Positions 6,256 through 13,305 of a DNA stretch of 17,582 nt are shown piece after piece. Position 1 is the stretch's first letter, and each line of letters begins with the position of its first letter. The stretch covers positions 1 to 17,582 of the forward strand of contig JAFARW010000093.1 in NCBI GenBank assembly GCA_019245275.1. The letters are read 5' to 3'. This stretch comes from Vulcanimicrobiota bacterium. Its GTDB lineage: Bacteria; Vulcanimicrobiota; Vulcanimicrobiia; Vulcanimicrobiales; Vulcanimicrobiaceae. The notes below the pieces were generated by a model. It was not told the DNA's origin, did no database searches, and saw only the letters and a list, made by a program, of their open reading frames with translations. The translations under genes were made by a program, and so were the position numbers.

Positions 6256-7422
6256 ATGCCGAGTGGGCCAAAAGTCTACAGCTGGTTCACGGAATCTCAC
6301 GTCACCTACTGGCTCAAGGTGCTGCTGCTGGTTTTCCTGGGCTTCTATTTGCTCGGCGGCGTCCTGGAATTTCTCGCGCGCATTCAGGGAATCGCGATCA
6401 CCCTGATCGGCTCGATCTTCTTTGCCTACATCATCTATCCGATCGTGCGTGCCTTGAACCGCCGCCTCCCACTTGCGCTGGCTATTCTGATCGTCTACGC
6501 GGCGCTGGTCTTGCTTGTGGGATTGGCGCTCGCATTCATCGTGCCGGCTCTCTCCTACGACATCTCGCAATTGATTGCGAATTACCCGAGCGCCGTCGCT
6601 TACGTGCAATCGGAAATCGCAAACCCCCATACGCCGTTCTTCAGCCGGCTGCCGGATTGGCTGCGTCACATGCTGGCAAACTTGCCGGGGAGCACCGTGC
6701 TTTGGTTTCGCACCCATGGCGGAGATACGGTGCGCAGCGCGATTACTGTCGTCACCGGAACCGTCACGATCTTCGCGACTTTTGTGATCGTGCCGATCTT
6801 GACTGCGTATCTACTCATGGATTCGGAAAACATCAAGCGGCATTTCATCTCGCTGATTCCGCAACGCCGCCGAGATCGTTCGCTGGAACTTCTCTCCGAG
6901 CTCGAGCAAGTGATCGGCGGATTCATTCGCGGGCAGATCTTGGTCGGTGCATCGGTCGGCTTCTTGATCACGATCATGCTGCTGATCTTGCACGTCCAAT
7001 ATGCAGTGCTGATCGGCGTAGCCGCGGCGGTGCTGGACATCATTCCCTATGTCGGTGCGGTAGCGACATTCATTCCGGCGGTCGGCATTGCACTGTTCAC
7101 CAACGGACCTGCAAATGCGGTCATCGTCGGCATCCTCTTCATTTTGATTTTCGAAATGGAGGGACACTTGATTGCGCCGAACATTGTCAGCCGCACTGTC
7201 GCGCTGTCACCCTTGACCGTGTTGCTTGCGCTCCTGATCGGCGCCGAACTGATGGGCATCGTCGGCATGTTCTTGGCCGTACCGGTCGCAGGCATGTTGC
7301 GTGTGCTGACGTTTCATGTAATCCCGCCGATGGCGAGTGTCAAAGAAGCGAAACCCGCGTTGACGGAAGCAGCCCGGGAAGATACTGTGGGGCTTGAATC
7401 CGTAGGCGAAAAAGCGGAGTGA
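6256..7422 (+). CDS. AI-2E / PerM family membrane protein (PF01594)
   Basis: The 388-residue protein has about eight hydrophobic segments in the family order: two N-terminal helices, a helix pair around residues 76-100, a loop with the LPDWLRHML segment, then a C-terminal bundle. Family signatures are ITAYLL-type VPILTAYLLMDSE, GGFIRGQILVGASVGFL, LDIIPYVGAVATFIPA and EGHLIAPNIVSRTVALSPL. Members export small molecules or ions: TqsA affects autoinducer-2 and others act as Na+/H+ antiporters. The substrate here is unknown. ATG 6256 has GGGAAG at 6242-6247, 8 bases upstream. A charged tail (EAKPALTEAAREDT) ends the protein. Arginase follows after 16 bases, so the two are probably cotranscribed. 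Confidence 0.9.
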   Translation: MPSGPKVYSWFTESHVTYWLKVLLLVFLGFYLLGGVLEFLARIQGIAITLIGSIFFAYIIYPIVRALNRRLPLALAILIVYAALVLLVGLALAFIVPALSYDISQLIANYPSAVAYVQSEIANPHTPFFSRLPDWLRHMLANLPGSTVLWFRTHGGDTVRSAITVVTGTVTIFATFVIVPILTAYLLMDSENIKRHFISLIPQRRRDRSLELLSELEQVIGGFIRGQILVGASVGFLITIMLLILHVQYAVLIGVAAAVLDIIPYVGAVATFIPAVGIALFTNGPANAVIVGILFILIFEMEGHLIAPNIVSRTVALSPLTVLLALLIGAELMGIVGMFLAVPVAGMLRVLTFHVIPPMASVKEAKPALTEAAREDTVGLESVGEKAE

Positions 7423-7438
7423 CGAGAAACTTTTTACG

Positions 7439-8332
7439 ATGAGTGCAACCGAGTTGCATACGCCGATCGAGCGCGTCGACATCATCGGCGTTCCGATGGA
7501 CTTGGGGGCAAGCCGGCGCGGCGTGGACATGGGACCTTCCGCGGTGCGCTACGCGCAACTACGCGAGAAGCTGCGCAAATTCGGAATCGAGCATGTTGAA
7601 GATCATGGTAATCTGCACGTGCCGGATCGCGAGTCCGCGAACGAGCACGCCGGCGACGCGAAATATTTTCCGGTCATCGAATCCGTCTGCACGAAACTCG
7701 CTGAGAAAGTGGAAGCGATCGTGCGCGAGGGCGGTTTTCCAGTCGTGCTCGGCGGCGACCACTCGATTGCCATGGGCACGCTCAAAGGTTTGCGGGATGC
7801 GCGCGGCCGGCCGGCGGGTGTCGTTTGGATCGACGCGCATAGCGACATCAACACACCGCAAACCTCGAGGTCCGGCAACGTGCACGGGATGCCGCTCTGG
7901 TTCGCGCTCAAACATGGCTATGCCGAAGGCAAACGTACCGTACAGATCGGATTGCGCGACGTCGATCGCAGCGAGAAGCAGATCTTGCGCGATGCGGGCG
8001 TTACCGCGTTTTCGATGAGCGATATCGATAAGCTCGGGATGACGGCGGTGATGGAGAAGACGATTGAAATCACCGGCGCCGGTGAGAAGTCGGTGCATGT
8101 TTCGTTCGATATGGACGGCATTGACCCGAGTGAAGCTCCGGGGACCGGAACGCCCGTCAAAGGCGGCCTGAGCTATCGGGAAGCGCACTTGGCCATGGAG
8201 ATCTTGGCTGAATCCGGCGTGCTCGGCTCGATCGAGATGGTCGAGATCAATCCGATCCTCGACCAGCGCAATCAGACAGCGATTTTAGCTGTCGGCTTGA
8301 TTCTCTCGGGTTTGGGAAAATCGATCTTGTAA
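7439..8332 (+). CDS. rocF: Arginase
   Basis: Arginase hydrolyses L-arginine to ornithine and urea in the cytosol with two Mn2+ ions. The 297-residue length is typical. The metal ligands are all present: H108 in GGDHS, D132, H134 and D136 in IDAHSD, and D224 and D226 in SFDMDG. The substrate loop SGNVHGMP (145-152) and the ending MVEINPILDQRNQT mark arginase rather than agmatinase or formiminoglutamase. ATG 7439 lies 16 bases after the AI-2E gene, with only a weak Shine-Dalgarno sequence (GACGAGA). No urease gene or arginine regulator is in view, so whether it serves arginine breakdown or proline/polyamine supply is open. Confidence 0.93.
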   Translation: MSATELHTPIERVDIIGVPMDLGASRRGVDMGPSAVRYAQLREKLRKFGIEHVEDHGNLHVPDRESANEHAGDAKYFPVIESVCTKLAEKVEAIVREGGFPVVLGGDHSIAMGTLKGLRDARGRPAGVVWIDAHSDINTPQTSRSGNVHGMPLWFALKHGYAEGKRTVQIGLRDVDRSEKQILRDAGVTAFSMSDIDKLGMTAVMEKTIEITGAGEKSVHVSFDMDGIDPSEAPGTGTPVKGGLSYREAHLAMEILAESGVLGSIEMVEINPILDQRNQTAILAVGLILSGLGKSIL

Positions 8333-8376
8333 GCGCCGCCTACGTTCGTGTCTATCGACTGTGGCGGGCGGGCGCG

Positions 8377-8925
8377 ATGCGCTCGCTCGCAACGTTTATC
8401 GATCGCGTCGACCCGGACGTGCTTGCGCTCTGCGAGATCGATGCGGGAGATGCCCTCGCGTTAGCAACGCGCTTCGCGCGACAGTGGGCGTATCGCGGTT
8501 CCCAGGCGATTATCTGGAAACCGCAACTGCATCAAGCGCGCGTGCGCGATGCGTACCTGCCGCGCACGCCGCTACGACCGCTGGAGCGCCGCGGTCTGCT
8601 GCGCGTGGCAACGCAGCTAGGCGAGAGTCCTTTAGAGCTCGTTGCGACTCAAATCGCCGCAGAGCGCGAGCAGTGCGTACGGGATCTACGCTACTTGCGC
8701 AGCTCTTTGCGCCGCATCCGCGCGCAGTGTCTGCTCCTCGCGGTGCTGCCGGATTCGAGGATCGGCGTCCGGGATCTCGGCTTTCAAAAACTCGTCGCCG
8801 GTACGGATCACGAAGCGATTTTTTCGCGCGGCCTCGAGGTTCTCGAATCCGCTCCCGATGCGTACGATCATCGCGGCATCGGCCGGCCGCTTCTCGCGCG
8901 CGTGCGTCTTATTCCGAAAGCTTGA
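8377..8925 (+). CDS. Compact endonuclease/exonuclease/phosphatase-superfamily protein, start uncertain
   Basis: From ATG 8377 the product has 182 residues. VDPDVLALCEIDAGD (11-25) carries the metal-binding Glu (E20), as in the LxE motif of the DNase I-like superfamily. DAYDHRGIGRPLLARVRL near 161-178 resembles the terminal SDHxP motif (D164, H165). This is shorter than the usual 240-280 residues, with a reduced middle. The first beta strand and its active-site Asn should lie before E20. The frame stays open upstream and reads VSAAYVRVYRLWRAGA from a GTA that overlaps the arginase stop, but no ATG, GTG or TTG is available there. The gene may start at 8377 without strand 1, use an unusual start, or be decaying. 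Its last 17 bases overlap the convergent TonB-like gene. The substrate is unknown. Confidence 0.55.
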   Translation: MRSLATFIDRVDPDVLALCEIDAGDALALATRFARQWAYRGSQAIIWKPQLHQARVRDAYLPRTPLRPLERRGLLRVATQLGESPLELVATQIAAEREQCVRDLRYLRSSLRRIRAQCLLLAVLPDSRIGVRDLGFQKLVAGTDHEAIFSRGLEVLESAPDAYDHRGIGRPLLARVRLIPKA

Positions 8926-9694
8926 TCGTCGCTTTTCCTTCGCAGGCGATGCCGCCGCCGCAAAGCGCGGGATCCCAGTTCGCATCCGCCAGGAGCGTGC
9001 GTATTTGATTTTCAACCGCCGGCGTTATCGGCGGATGAAACTCGATCTGCTTTGTGCGACCGTCGTCACCGACCGTGACGATCAGCGTGACGTTGAGCTT
9101 GAACCGCCGTAGAAGCTGATCCATCACCGGTTTCGCAAGCGCCGGATCTTGAATCTCGCCGAACATCCCGATGCCGCTGCGCGTGCCGCTGCCGTGCGCG
9201 TTCGGAATCTCGCGATGTTCTTGCGGTGGCGCGGGCGCAGCGGATGGCGCAGCGATCGAAGGTGCGGTGGTCCTTGTCAACGCAACCGGCGCGGGTGTCG
9301 CCGGCACCGGAGAAGCGCTCGGCCCGCCGACTGCAAACCTCTGCGTCTGCGTGGCGGCGCCGGGCGTGGGCTTGGGGACGGCATGCCGGTGCGGCTTGGT
9401 CGCGCGCGCCTTATGCGTCGGTGCAGTCGCGCGTTGCCGGACGATGTGCGGTAAGACGACGCGCTTGGCGTTCAATGCGGCAACGGAATGGGGAGCCGTT
9501 GGCCGCGATTGCAACGCGACGTGCTGCACGCGCTGATACGAAATCGTCGTCATCGTCTCCACAGTGGCCGCCGGCGCGGTTGCAAATGTAGGGAAGAACA
9601 ACGCCGCGATGCCGTGCAGTCCCAGCGACACGTAAAGAGCGATGCGTAACCGCGCATTCTCATTCCAACGTCGCCGCAACACGAGCCAAAACAT
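8909..9694 (-). CDS. TonB-like energy transducer protein
   Basis: The 261-residue protein has a basic N-terminus (LRRRWNENARLR), one transmembrane helix at about residues 17-36, a long Pro/Ala/Thr-rich periplasmic linker (about 60-165) and a compact C-terminal domain from about 185. That domain reads LNVTLIVTVGDDGRTKQIEF and ends with a cysteine pair in ALCGGGIAC, like the beta-strand pattern of TonB/TolA C-terminal domains. Known TonB proteins pass proton-motive energy from ExbBD to outer-membrane receptors for iron, heme or cobalamin. No exbB, exbD or receptor gene is in the window. It is the last gene of the tetrapyrrole operon, 34 bases after the DUF92 gene, with a strong AAGGAG site, so heme, iron or corrinoid uptake is a reasonable guess only. 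Confidence 0.7.
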   Translation of the reverse strand: MFWLVLRRRWNENARLRIALYVSLGLHGIAALFFPTFATAPAATVETMTTISYQRVQHVALQSRPTAPHSVAALNAKRVVLPHIVRQRATAPTHKARATKPHRHAVPKPTPGAATQTQRFAVGGPSASPVPATPAPVALTRTTAPSIAAPSAAPAPPQEHREIPNAHGSGTRSGIGMFGEIQDPALAKPVMDQLLRRFKLNVTLIVTVGDDGRTKQIEFHPPITPAVENQIRTLLADANWDPALCGGGIACEGKATIKLSE

Positions 9695-9702
9695 TCAGCG
9701 CT

Positions 9703-9708
9703 CTCCTT
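9703..9708 (-). promoter_or_regulatory. Strong ribosome binding site of the TonB-like gene
   Basis: The minus strand reads AAGGAG, 8 bases before ATG 9694. This is a near-ideal Shine-Dalgarno sequence and shows that the ribosomes use the ordinary anti-SD. Confidence 0.6.
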
Positions 9709-9728
9709 CGGTGAACCGAGGGATGATG

Positions 9729-10535
9729 CTAGCGCACCGCATAGATTGCTGCCGCAATTGCAGCTCCGGCGGCCGTCGAGAGAAGATTGACGGCGTCGTT
9801 CGTCATCCACGCCGCGCCGCGAACGAGCGTCGTGTCCGCGCCGCAATGATGCGGATCGGACTCACAAAAAGTCCCGCAACCCCGGCAAAAACGTAGCGCC
9901 TGCACACTCGCGCCGAGGATCGAATCGAATAGAGCGCCGCCGAAGCCGCCCGCAACGATTGCGAAGAACACCGGTGATGCGTGAATGCTCCAGGCAATTG
10001 CGCCGAGCAATACTGCTCCGGCGAGTTCAGCTACCGATCCCAACAGCGATACGCCGCCGGAGAGCCCGGTCGCGACGTGCTTTCCGGAGAGAATCGATCG
10101 TGGCGGCGTACTTTGCAGCGCACCGATCTCCGTGCCCCACGTGTCGGCGGTCGCCGCGGCGATAGCGCCTACGAAGGCGACTTGCCAAATTGGATTGTCA
10201 CTGAGCGCAGCCAGGGCGCAAATCGCAGCGACGCCTCCGTTGGCCAGAACTTGCGTGCCGTCGCGCGCGCCGGCTTTACCGATGCGGCGCAGCACGCTCT
10301 TTGAAGCGTTGTTCTTGCCAAGTTGGGATAATGCGGTTGAGCTCAAGAAAAACACAAGCAAGACGGTTGCGTTTCGCCAGCCGCCGCTGCCGAAGATCGC
10401 AGTTCCGACGAACGCCGCAGCGAGCGCGCCGGTTGCTGTTAAGGCGCGGGCTCGAAATGCAATGATCGCAATGATCGACGCGAGCAGCGCGCCGAAATCG
10501 AAATTTGTTAGCGGGGCGAGGGTGAGGCGATCGAT
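9729..10535 (-). CDS. DUF92 family integral membrane protein
   Basis: The conserved part runs from ALLASIIAIIAFRARALTATG to the end, about 250 residues with roughly seven hydrophobic segments. Typical DUF92 (PF01940) signatures are GALAAAFVGTAIFGSGGW, FFLSSTALSQLGK, ADTWGTEIGAL and GFGGALFDSILGASVQ. A four-cysteine loop, CRGCGTFCESDPHHC, is also visible. The related plant VTE6 is a phytyl-phosphate kinase; the bacterial role is unproven. The start is unclear: the only ATG/GTG/TTG lies at 10649, 142 bases inside cobA-hemD, and reads arginine-rich antisense-like sequence. The coordinates use an ATC at 10533-10535 placed 7 bases after AAGGTG. A CTA overlapping the cobA-hemD stop is another possible beginning. 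It lies in the tetrapyrrole operon. Confidence 0.75.
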   Translation of the reverse strand: MDRLTLAPLTNFDFGALLASIIAIIAFRARALTATGALAAAFVGTAIFGSGGWRNATVLLVFFLSSTALSQLGKNNASKSVLRRIGKAGARDGTQVLANGGVAAICALAALSDNPIWQVAFVGAIAAATADTWGTEIGALQSTPPRSILSGKHVATGLSGGVSLLGSVAELAGAVLLGAIAWSIHASPVFFAIVAGGFGGALFDSILGASVQALRFCRGCGTFCESDPHHCGADTTLVRGAAWMTNDAVNLLSTAAGAAIAAAIYAVR

Positions 10536-12010
10536 TGCAGCGCACCTTCGAGCGCGGTCAGCAATCCGGCAACCGTATAGTCTTCCGCGACGACGTCGAC
10601 GTGTAAACCCGCGCTGCGCGCCGCCTCGGCCGTGACGGGACCGATGCAAGCGATCATCTTACCGCGCGTATCTTTTGACGCGGCGCCGCGCAAATTATTG
10701 AGAAAACCCGATACCGTGCTTGCGCTCGTGAAGGTCAAGATGTCCGCCTCTTTTACTTTCGCTCGTAATGCGGGATCGATGCGGATCGACGTCCTGTAGG
10801 CGGCAACGTTCGTAACGGCGCGCCCGGCTTCGCGAAGCATCTCGGCGAGCACATCGCGCGTTTCCTGAGCGCGGTACAGCAAGATTCGATCCTGCGGCTG
10901 AGTTGCTGCAATGAGCTCGCGCGCGATCTCCTCGCTGATGAAGCGCTTCGGCACCAGATCGGCGTGCACGCCGGCCGCTCGGAGCGCGTCGGCCGTCTGC
11001 GGACCGATCGCCGCAACCTTTACACCGCCGAGCGCGCGCACATCCCGTTGCAGCGCCTGCAAGTGATCGAAGAAAGCGCGAACGCCGTTTTGGGAGGTGA
11101 AGACGAGCCACTGGTGATCCGCCACCGCGGCCGCCGCGTCGCGCGCCGTGCGCGGATCGTCGGGCGGTCCGATCTCGATTGTCGGCGCCAAGATCGGTTG
11201 CGCGCCGCGCTCGTAGAGATCGGCCGCGAAGCGATCGATCAACTCAGCAGGCCGAGTGATCAAGACGCGTTTTCCAAATAGCGGCAGCCGATCGAACCAA
11301 CGGATTTGATCGCGCAAGTTCACTACGTCGCCGATAACAACGACTGCGGGCGGCGTCAGCGAAGCGCTGCGCACCCGCTCGACAATCGTCGCGAGTGTTC
11401 CAGTCACAGTCTGCTGTGAAGGTAACGTCCCGTCGCGGATAACTGCGACGGGCGTGGCGTCCTCGAGGCCGCCGCGTCGCAGTTCCCGGACGATCGACTG
11501 GAGATTTGCCAAGCCCATCATGACGACCAGTGTGCCGCGCTTCTCACAAAACCGCCGCCAGTCAATGCTCGGAGCCGCTTTCTGCGGATCTTCATGACCG
11601 GTGACGACGCTGAACGACGCGTTGTGCTCGCGATGCGTCAGCGGGATTCCCGCGTAGGCGGGCGCCGCGATCGCCGACGTAACGCCTGGTACGACCTCGT
11701 ACGCAACTCCCGCTGCGCGCAGCGCCTCCGCTTCCTCGCCGCCGCGGCCAAATACGAACGGATCGCCTCCCTTGAGACGAACGACACGACTCTCGCCGCG
11801 CGCTTTTTCGATCAATAGCTCGTTGATCTCCGATTGAGTGAGCGCGTGATGCTCCGCCTGTTTGCCGGCATAAATTCGTTCGCACGTTTGCGGTGCGAGT
11901 GCAACAATTGGTTGCGCTGCGAGGTGGTCGTAGAGCAGAACGTCCGCGGAGCGGATCAGTTGCGCGGCTTTCAGCGTCAGGAGACCGGGATCGCCTGGTC
12001 CGGCGCCCAC
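10508..12010 (-). CDS. cobA-hemD: Fused uroporphyrinogen III methyltransferase (CobA) and uroporphyrinogen III synthase (HemD)
   Basis: Residues 1-240 are SUMT: GAGPGDPGLLTLKAA, VVRLKGGDPFVFGRGGEEAE, VVPGVTSAIAAPAYAGIPLTHR and the VVMMGLANL strand bind S-adenosylmethionine and methylate uroporphyrinogen III to precorrin-2. Residues 247-500 are a full two-lobe HemD, from KRVLITRPAELIDRF through VFTSQNGV to LTFTSAS and IACIGPVTAEAA, which cyclises hydroxymethylbilane. The fusion joins the last common step and the first siroheme/cobalamin step in one polypeptide. The coordinates use GTG 12010, but homologues usually begin GKVYLVGAGPGDPG. That stretch is encoded just upstream from a GTA at 12026-12028, preceded at 8 bases by AGGAG. 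The GTA overlaps the hemA stop. The order hemA then cobA-hemD is typical of several phyla. Confidence 0.92.
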   Translation of the reverse strand: MGAGPGDPGLLTLKAAQLIRSADVLLYDHLAAQPIVALAPQTCERIYAGKQAEHHALTQSEINELLIEKARGESRVVRLKGGDPFVFGRGGEEAEALRAAGVAYEVVPGVTSAIAAPAYAGIPLTHREHNASFSVVTGHEDPQKAAPSIDWRRFCEKRGTLVVMMGLANLQSIVRELRRGGLEDATPVAVIRDGTLPSQQTVTGTLATIVERVRSASLTPPAVVVIGDVVNLRDQIRWFDRLPLFGKRVLITRPAELIDRFAADLYERGAQPILAPTIEIGPPDDPRTARDAAAAVADHQWLVFTSQNGVRAFFDHLQALQRDVRALGGVKVAAIGPQTADALRAAGVHADLVPKRFISEEIARELIAATQPQDRILLYRAQETRDVLAEMLREAGRAVTNVAAYRTSIRIDPALRAKVKEADILTFTSASTVSGFLNNLRGAASKDTRGKMIACIGPVTAEAARSAGLHVDVVAEDYTVAGLLTALEGALQSIASPSPR

Positions 12011-12024
12011 GAGGTAGACTTTTC

Positions 12025-13305
12025 CTACTTCGGCTGCTCCTGCAAATCGAATAATTCATGCAGCAGGCGCTCGCGCAGAAGCGTTTGCTCGCGGTCGTCC
12101 GGCGCGTTGTCGCGGATACGCGTGATGACGTTGTGCAGCAGGCGCGAGATAATTGAAAGCGAGCTGCCGGTGATCAGCATCCGCTCGCGCTCGCTCAATT
12201 CCGGACAGCGTGCAAAGAGTCGCTCGATCTCGGCCTGGCGGATCGCTTCGGCTTTCTTGGTCAGCGACGCGATGACGGGGATCGTGCTGCGTGTGCGATA
12301 CCATTCGCCGAATCTGGTCACATACTCGGCGATGATCTCTTCAACGTGTGGCACCGCCTCACGACGCATCCGCAGTTTCGAGTCGACGACATCCTTGAGA
12401 GCGTCGATGTCGACGAGCGACACGTTCGGAAGTTGCGCGATCTGCGGATCGGCATCTCGCGGCACCGCGATGTCGACAACAAAGAGCGGCTGGTGTGGCC
12501 GCTGTCGCATCGCGGCTGCAACGTTTTGTGGCGTTAAGATAAAATGCGATGCCCCGGTTGATGTGACGACGACGTCCGCACGAGCCAGCGCGCTTTCGAG
12601 TGAGGCCAAGTCGACCGCTTCGCCCTGCGCCTCATCGATGAGTTGACGGGCTCGCTCCGGCGTTCTATTGACGACGTAAAGGGCCGCGATGCCGAGCGTT
12701 CGCAGGCGTTTGCTTGCGGTACGTCCCATCTTGCCTGCGCCCACGATCGCAACGGACTTGCCCTCCAACGAGCCGAGTTTCGCTAGCGCCATATCGATCG
12801 CGGCGGTTGCAATGCTGACCGAGGCGTCACCGATACCGGTCTGCGAGCGCGCCGCCTTGCCTGCGTGAATCGCATCTTTGAAGAGCCGATGCAGCGTCTT
12901 TCCGATCGACCCGGCTGCCTGCGCTTGGACGTATGCGTCTTTCACTTGGCCTAAGATTTCGGCTTCACCAATCAGCATCGAATCGAGTCCGGTGCTGACG
13001 CGAAAGAGATGCTCGATCGCGTCGCGCCCGAGCAACGTGTACAAGTAGGATTCGAGATCCTCGACCTCGCCGTGGCGGAAGTTCTGGAGGAACGACTTCA
13101 GTTGATCGACGCCCGCTTCATAGTCGTCGAGCTCGGCGTAGATTTCGATGCGACCGCAGGTTGAAAGCATCGCCGCTTCATGCACCGCTTCGTAGTCGCG
13201 GAGTGCTGTGAGCGCTTCGCCCATCCGCGCAGGTGCAAAAGCGTGGCGCTCGCGGACGTCAACCGGCGCCGTTCGATGTGAGAGGCCTAGAGCGACGAGC
13301 GGCAT
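12025..13305 (-). CDS. hemA: Glutamyl-tRNA reductase
   Basis: HemA reduces glutamyl-tRNA(Glu) to glutamate-1-semialdehyde with NADPH, the first committed step of C5 heme synthesis. The 426 residues show all three domains. The catalytic part has GLSHRTAPVDVRE and STCGRIEIY with nucleophile C50, and the GLDSMLIGEAEILGQVKDAY segment near 105-125. The NADPH domain has VAIVGAGKMG and VVNRT. A helical dimerisation domain ends the protein. The residue after the catalytic cysteine is Gly, where most HemA proteins have Asn (STCNR). ATG 13305 follows the hemL stop directly (TAGATG), so the genes are tightly coupled. The stop TAG overlaps the probable beginning of cobA-hemD. In known bacteria HemA is the main control point, often by heme feedback. 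Confidence 0.95.
   Translation of the reverse strand: MPLVALGLSHRTAPVDVRERHAFAPARMGEALTALRDYEAVHEAAMLSTCGRIEIYAELDDYEAGVDQLKSFLQNFRHGEVEDLESYLYTLLGRDAIEHLFRVSTGLDSMLIGEAEILGQVKDAYVQAQAAGSIGKTLHRLFKDAIHAGKAARSQTGIGDASVSIATAAIDMALAKLGSLEGKSVAIVGAGKMGRTASKRLRTLGIAALYVVNRTPERARQLIDEAQGEAVDLASLESALARADVVVTSTGASHFILTPQNVAAAMRQRPHQPLFVVDIAVPRDADPQIAQLPNVSLVDIDALKDVVDSKLRMRREAVPHVEEIIAEYVTRFGEWYRTRSTIPVIASLTKKAEAIRQAEIERLFARCPELSERERMLITGSSLSIISRLLHNVITRIRDNAPDDREQTLLRERLLHELFDLQEQPK
12037..12041 (-). promoter_or_regulatory. Shine-Dalgarno sequence aimed at a non-canonical cobA-hemD start
   Basis: AGGAG on the minus strand lies 8 bases before GTA 12028 and 26 bases before the canonical GTG 12010. 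The spacing favours initiation at or near 12028, where the reading frame encodes the conserved VGKVYLVGAGPGD beginning. Confidence 0.45.

Noticed and set aside
8361..9112. Long arginine/serine-rich plus-strand frames over the nuclease-fold gene and the TonB-like gene end
   Set aside because: They are out of frame with recognisable coding sequence and have the low-complexity Arg/Ala/Ser composition typical of shadows in GC-rich DNA.
10508..12010. cobA-hemD fusion as an assembly artefact
   Set aside because: The two domains are joined by a normal linker in one frame, and this fusion is well known in many bacteria.
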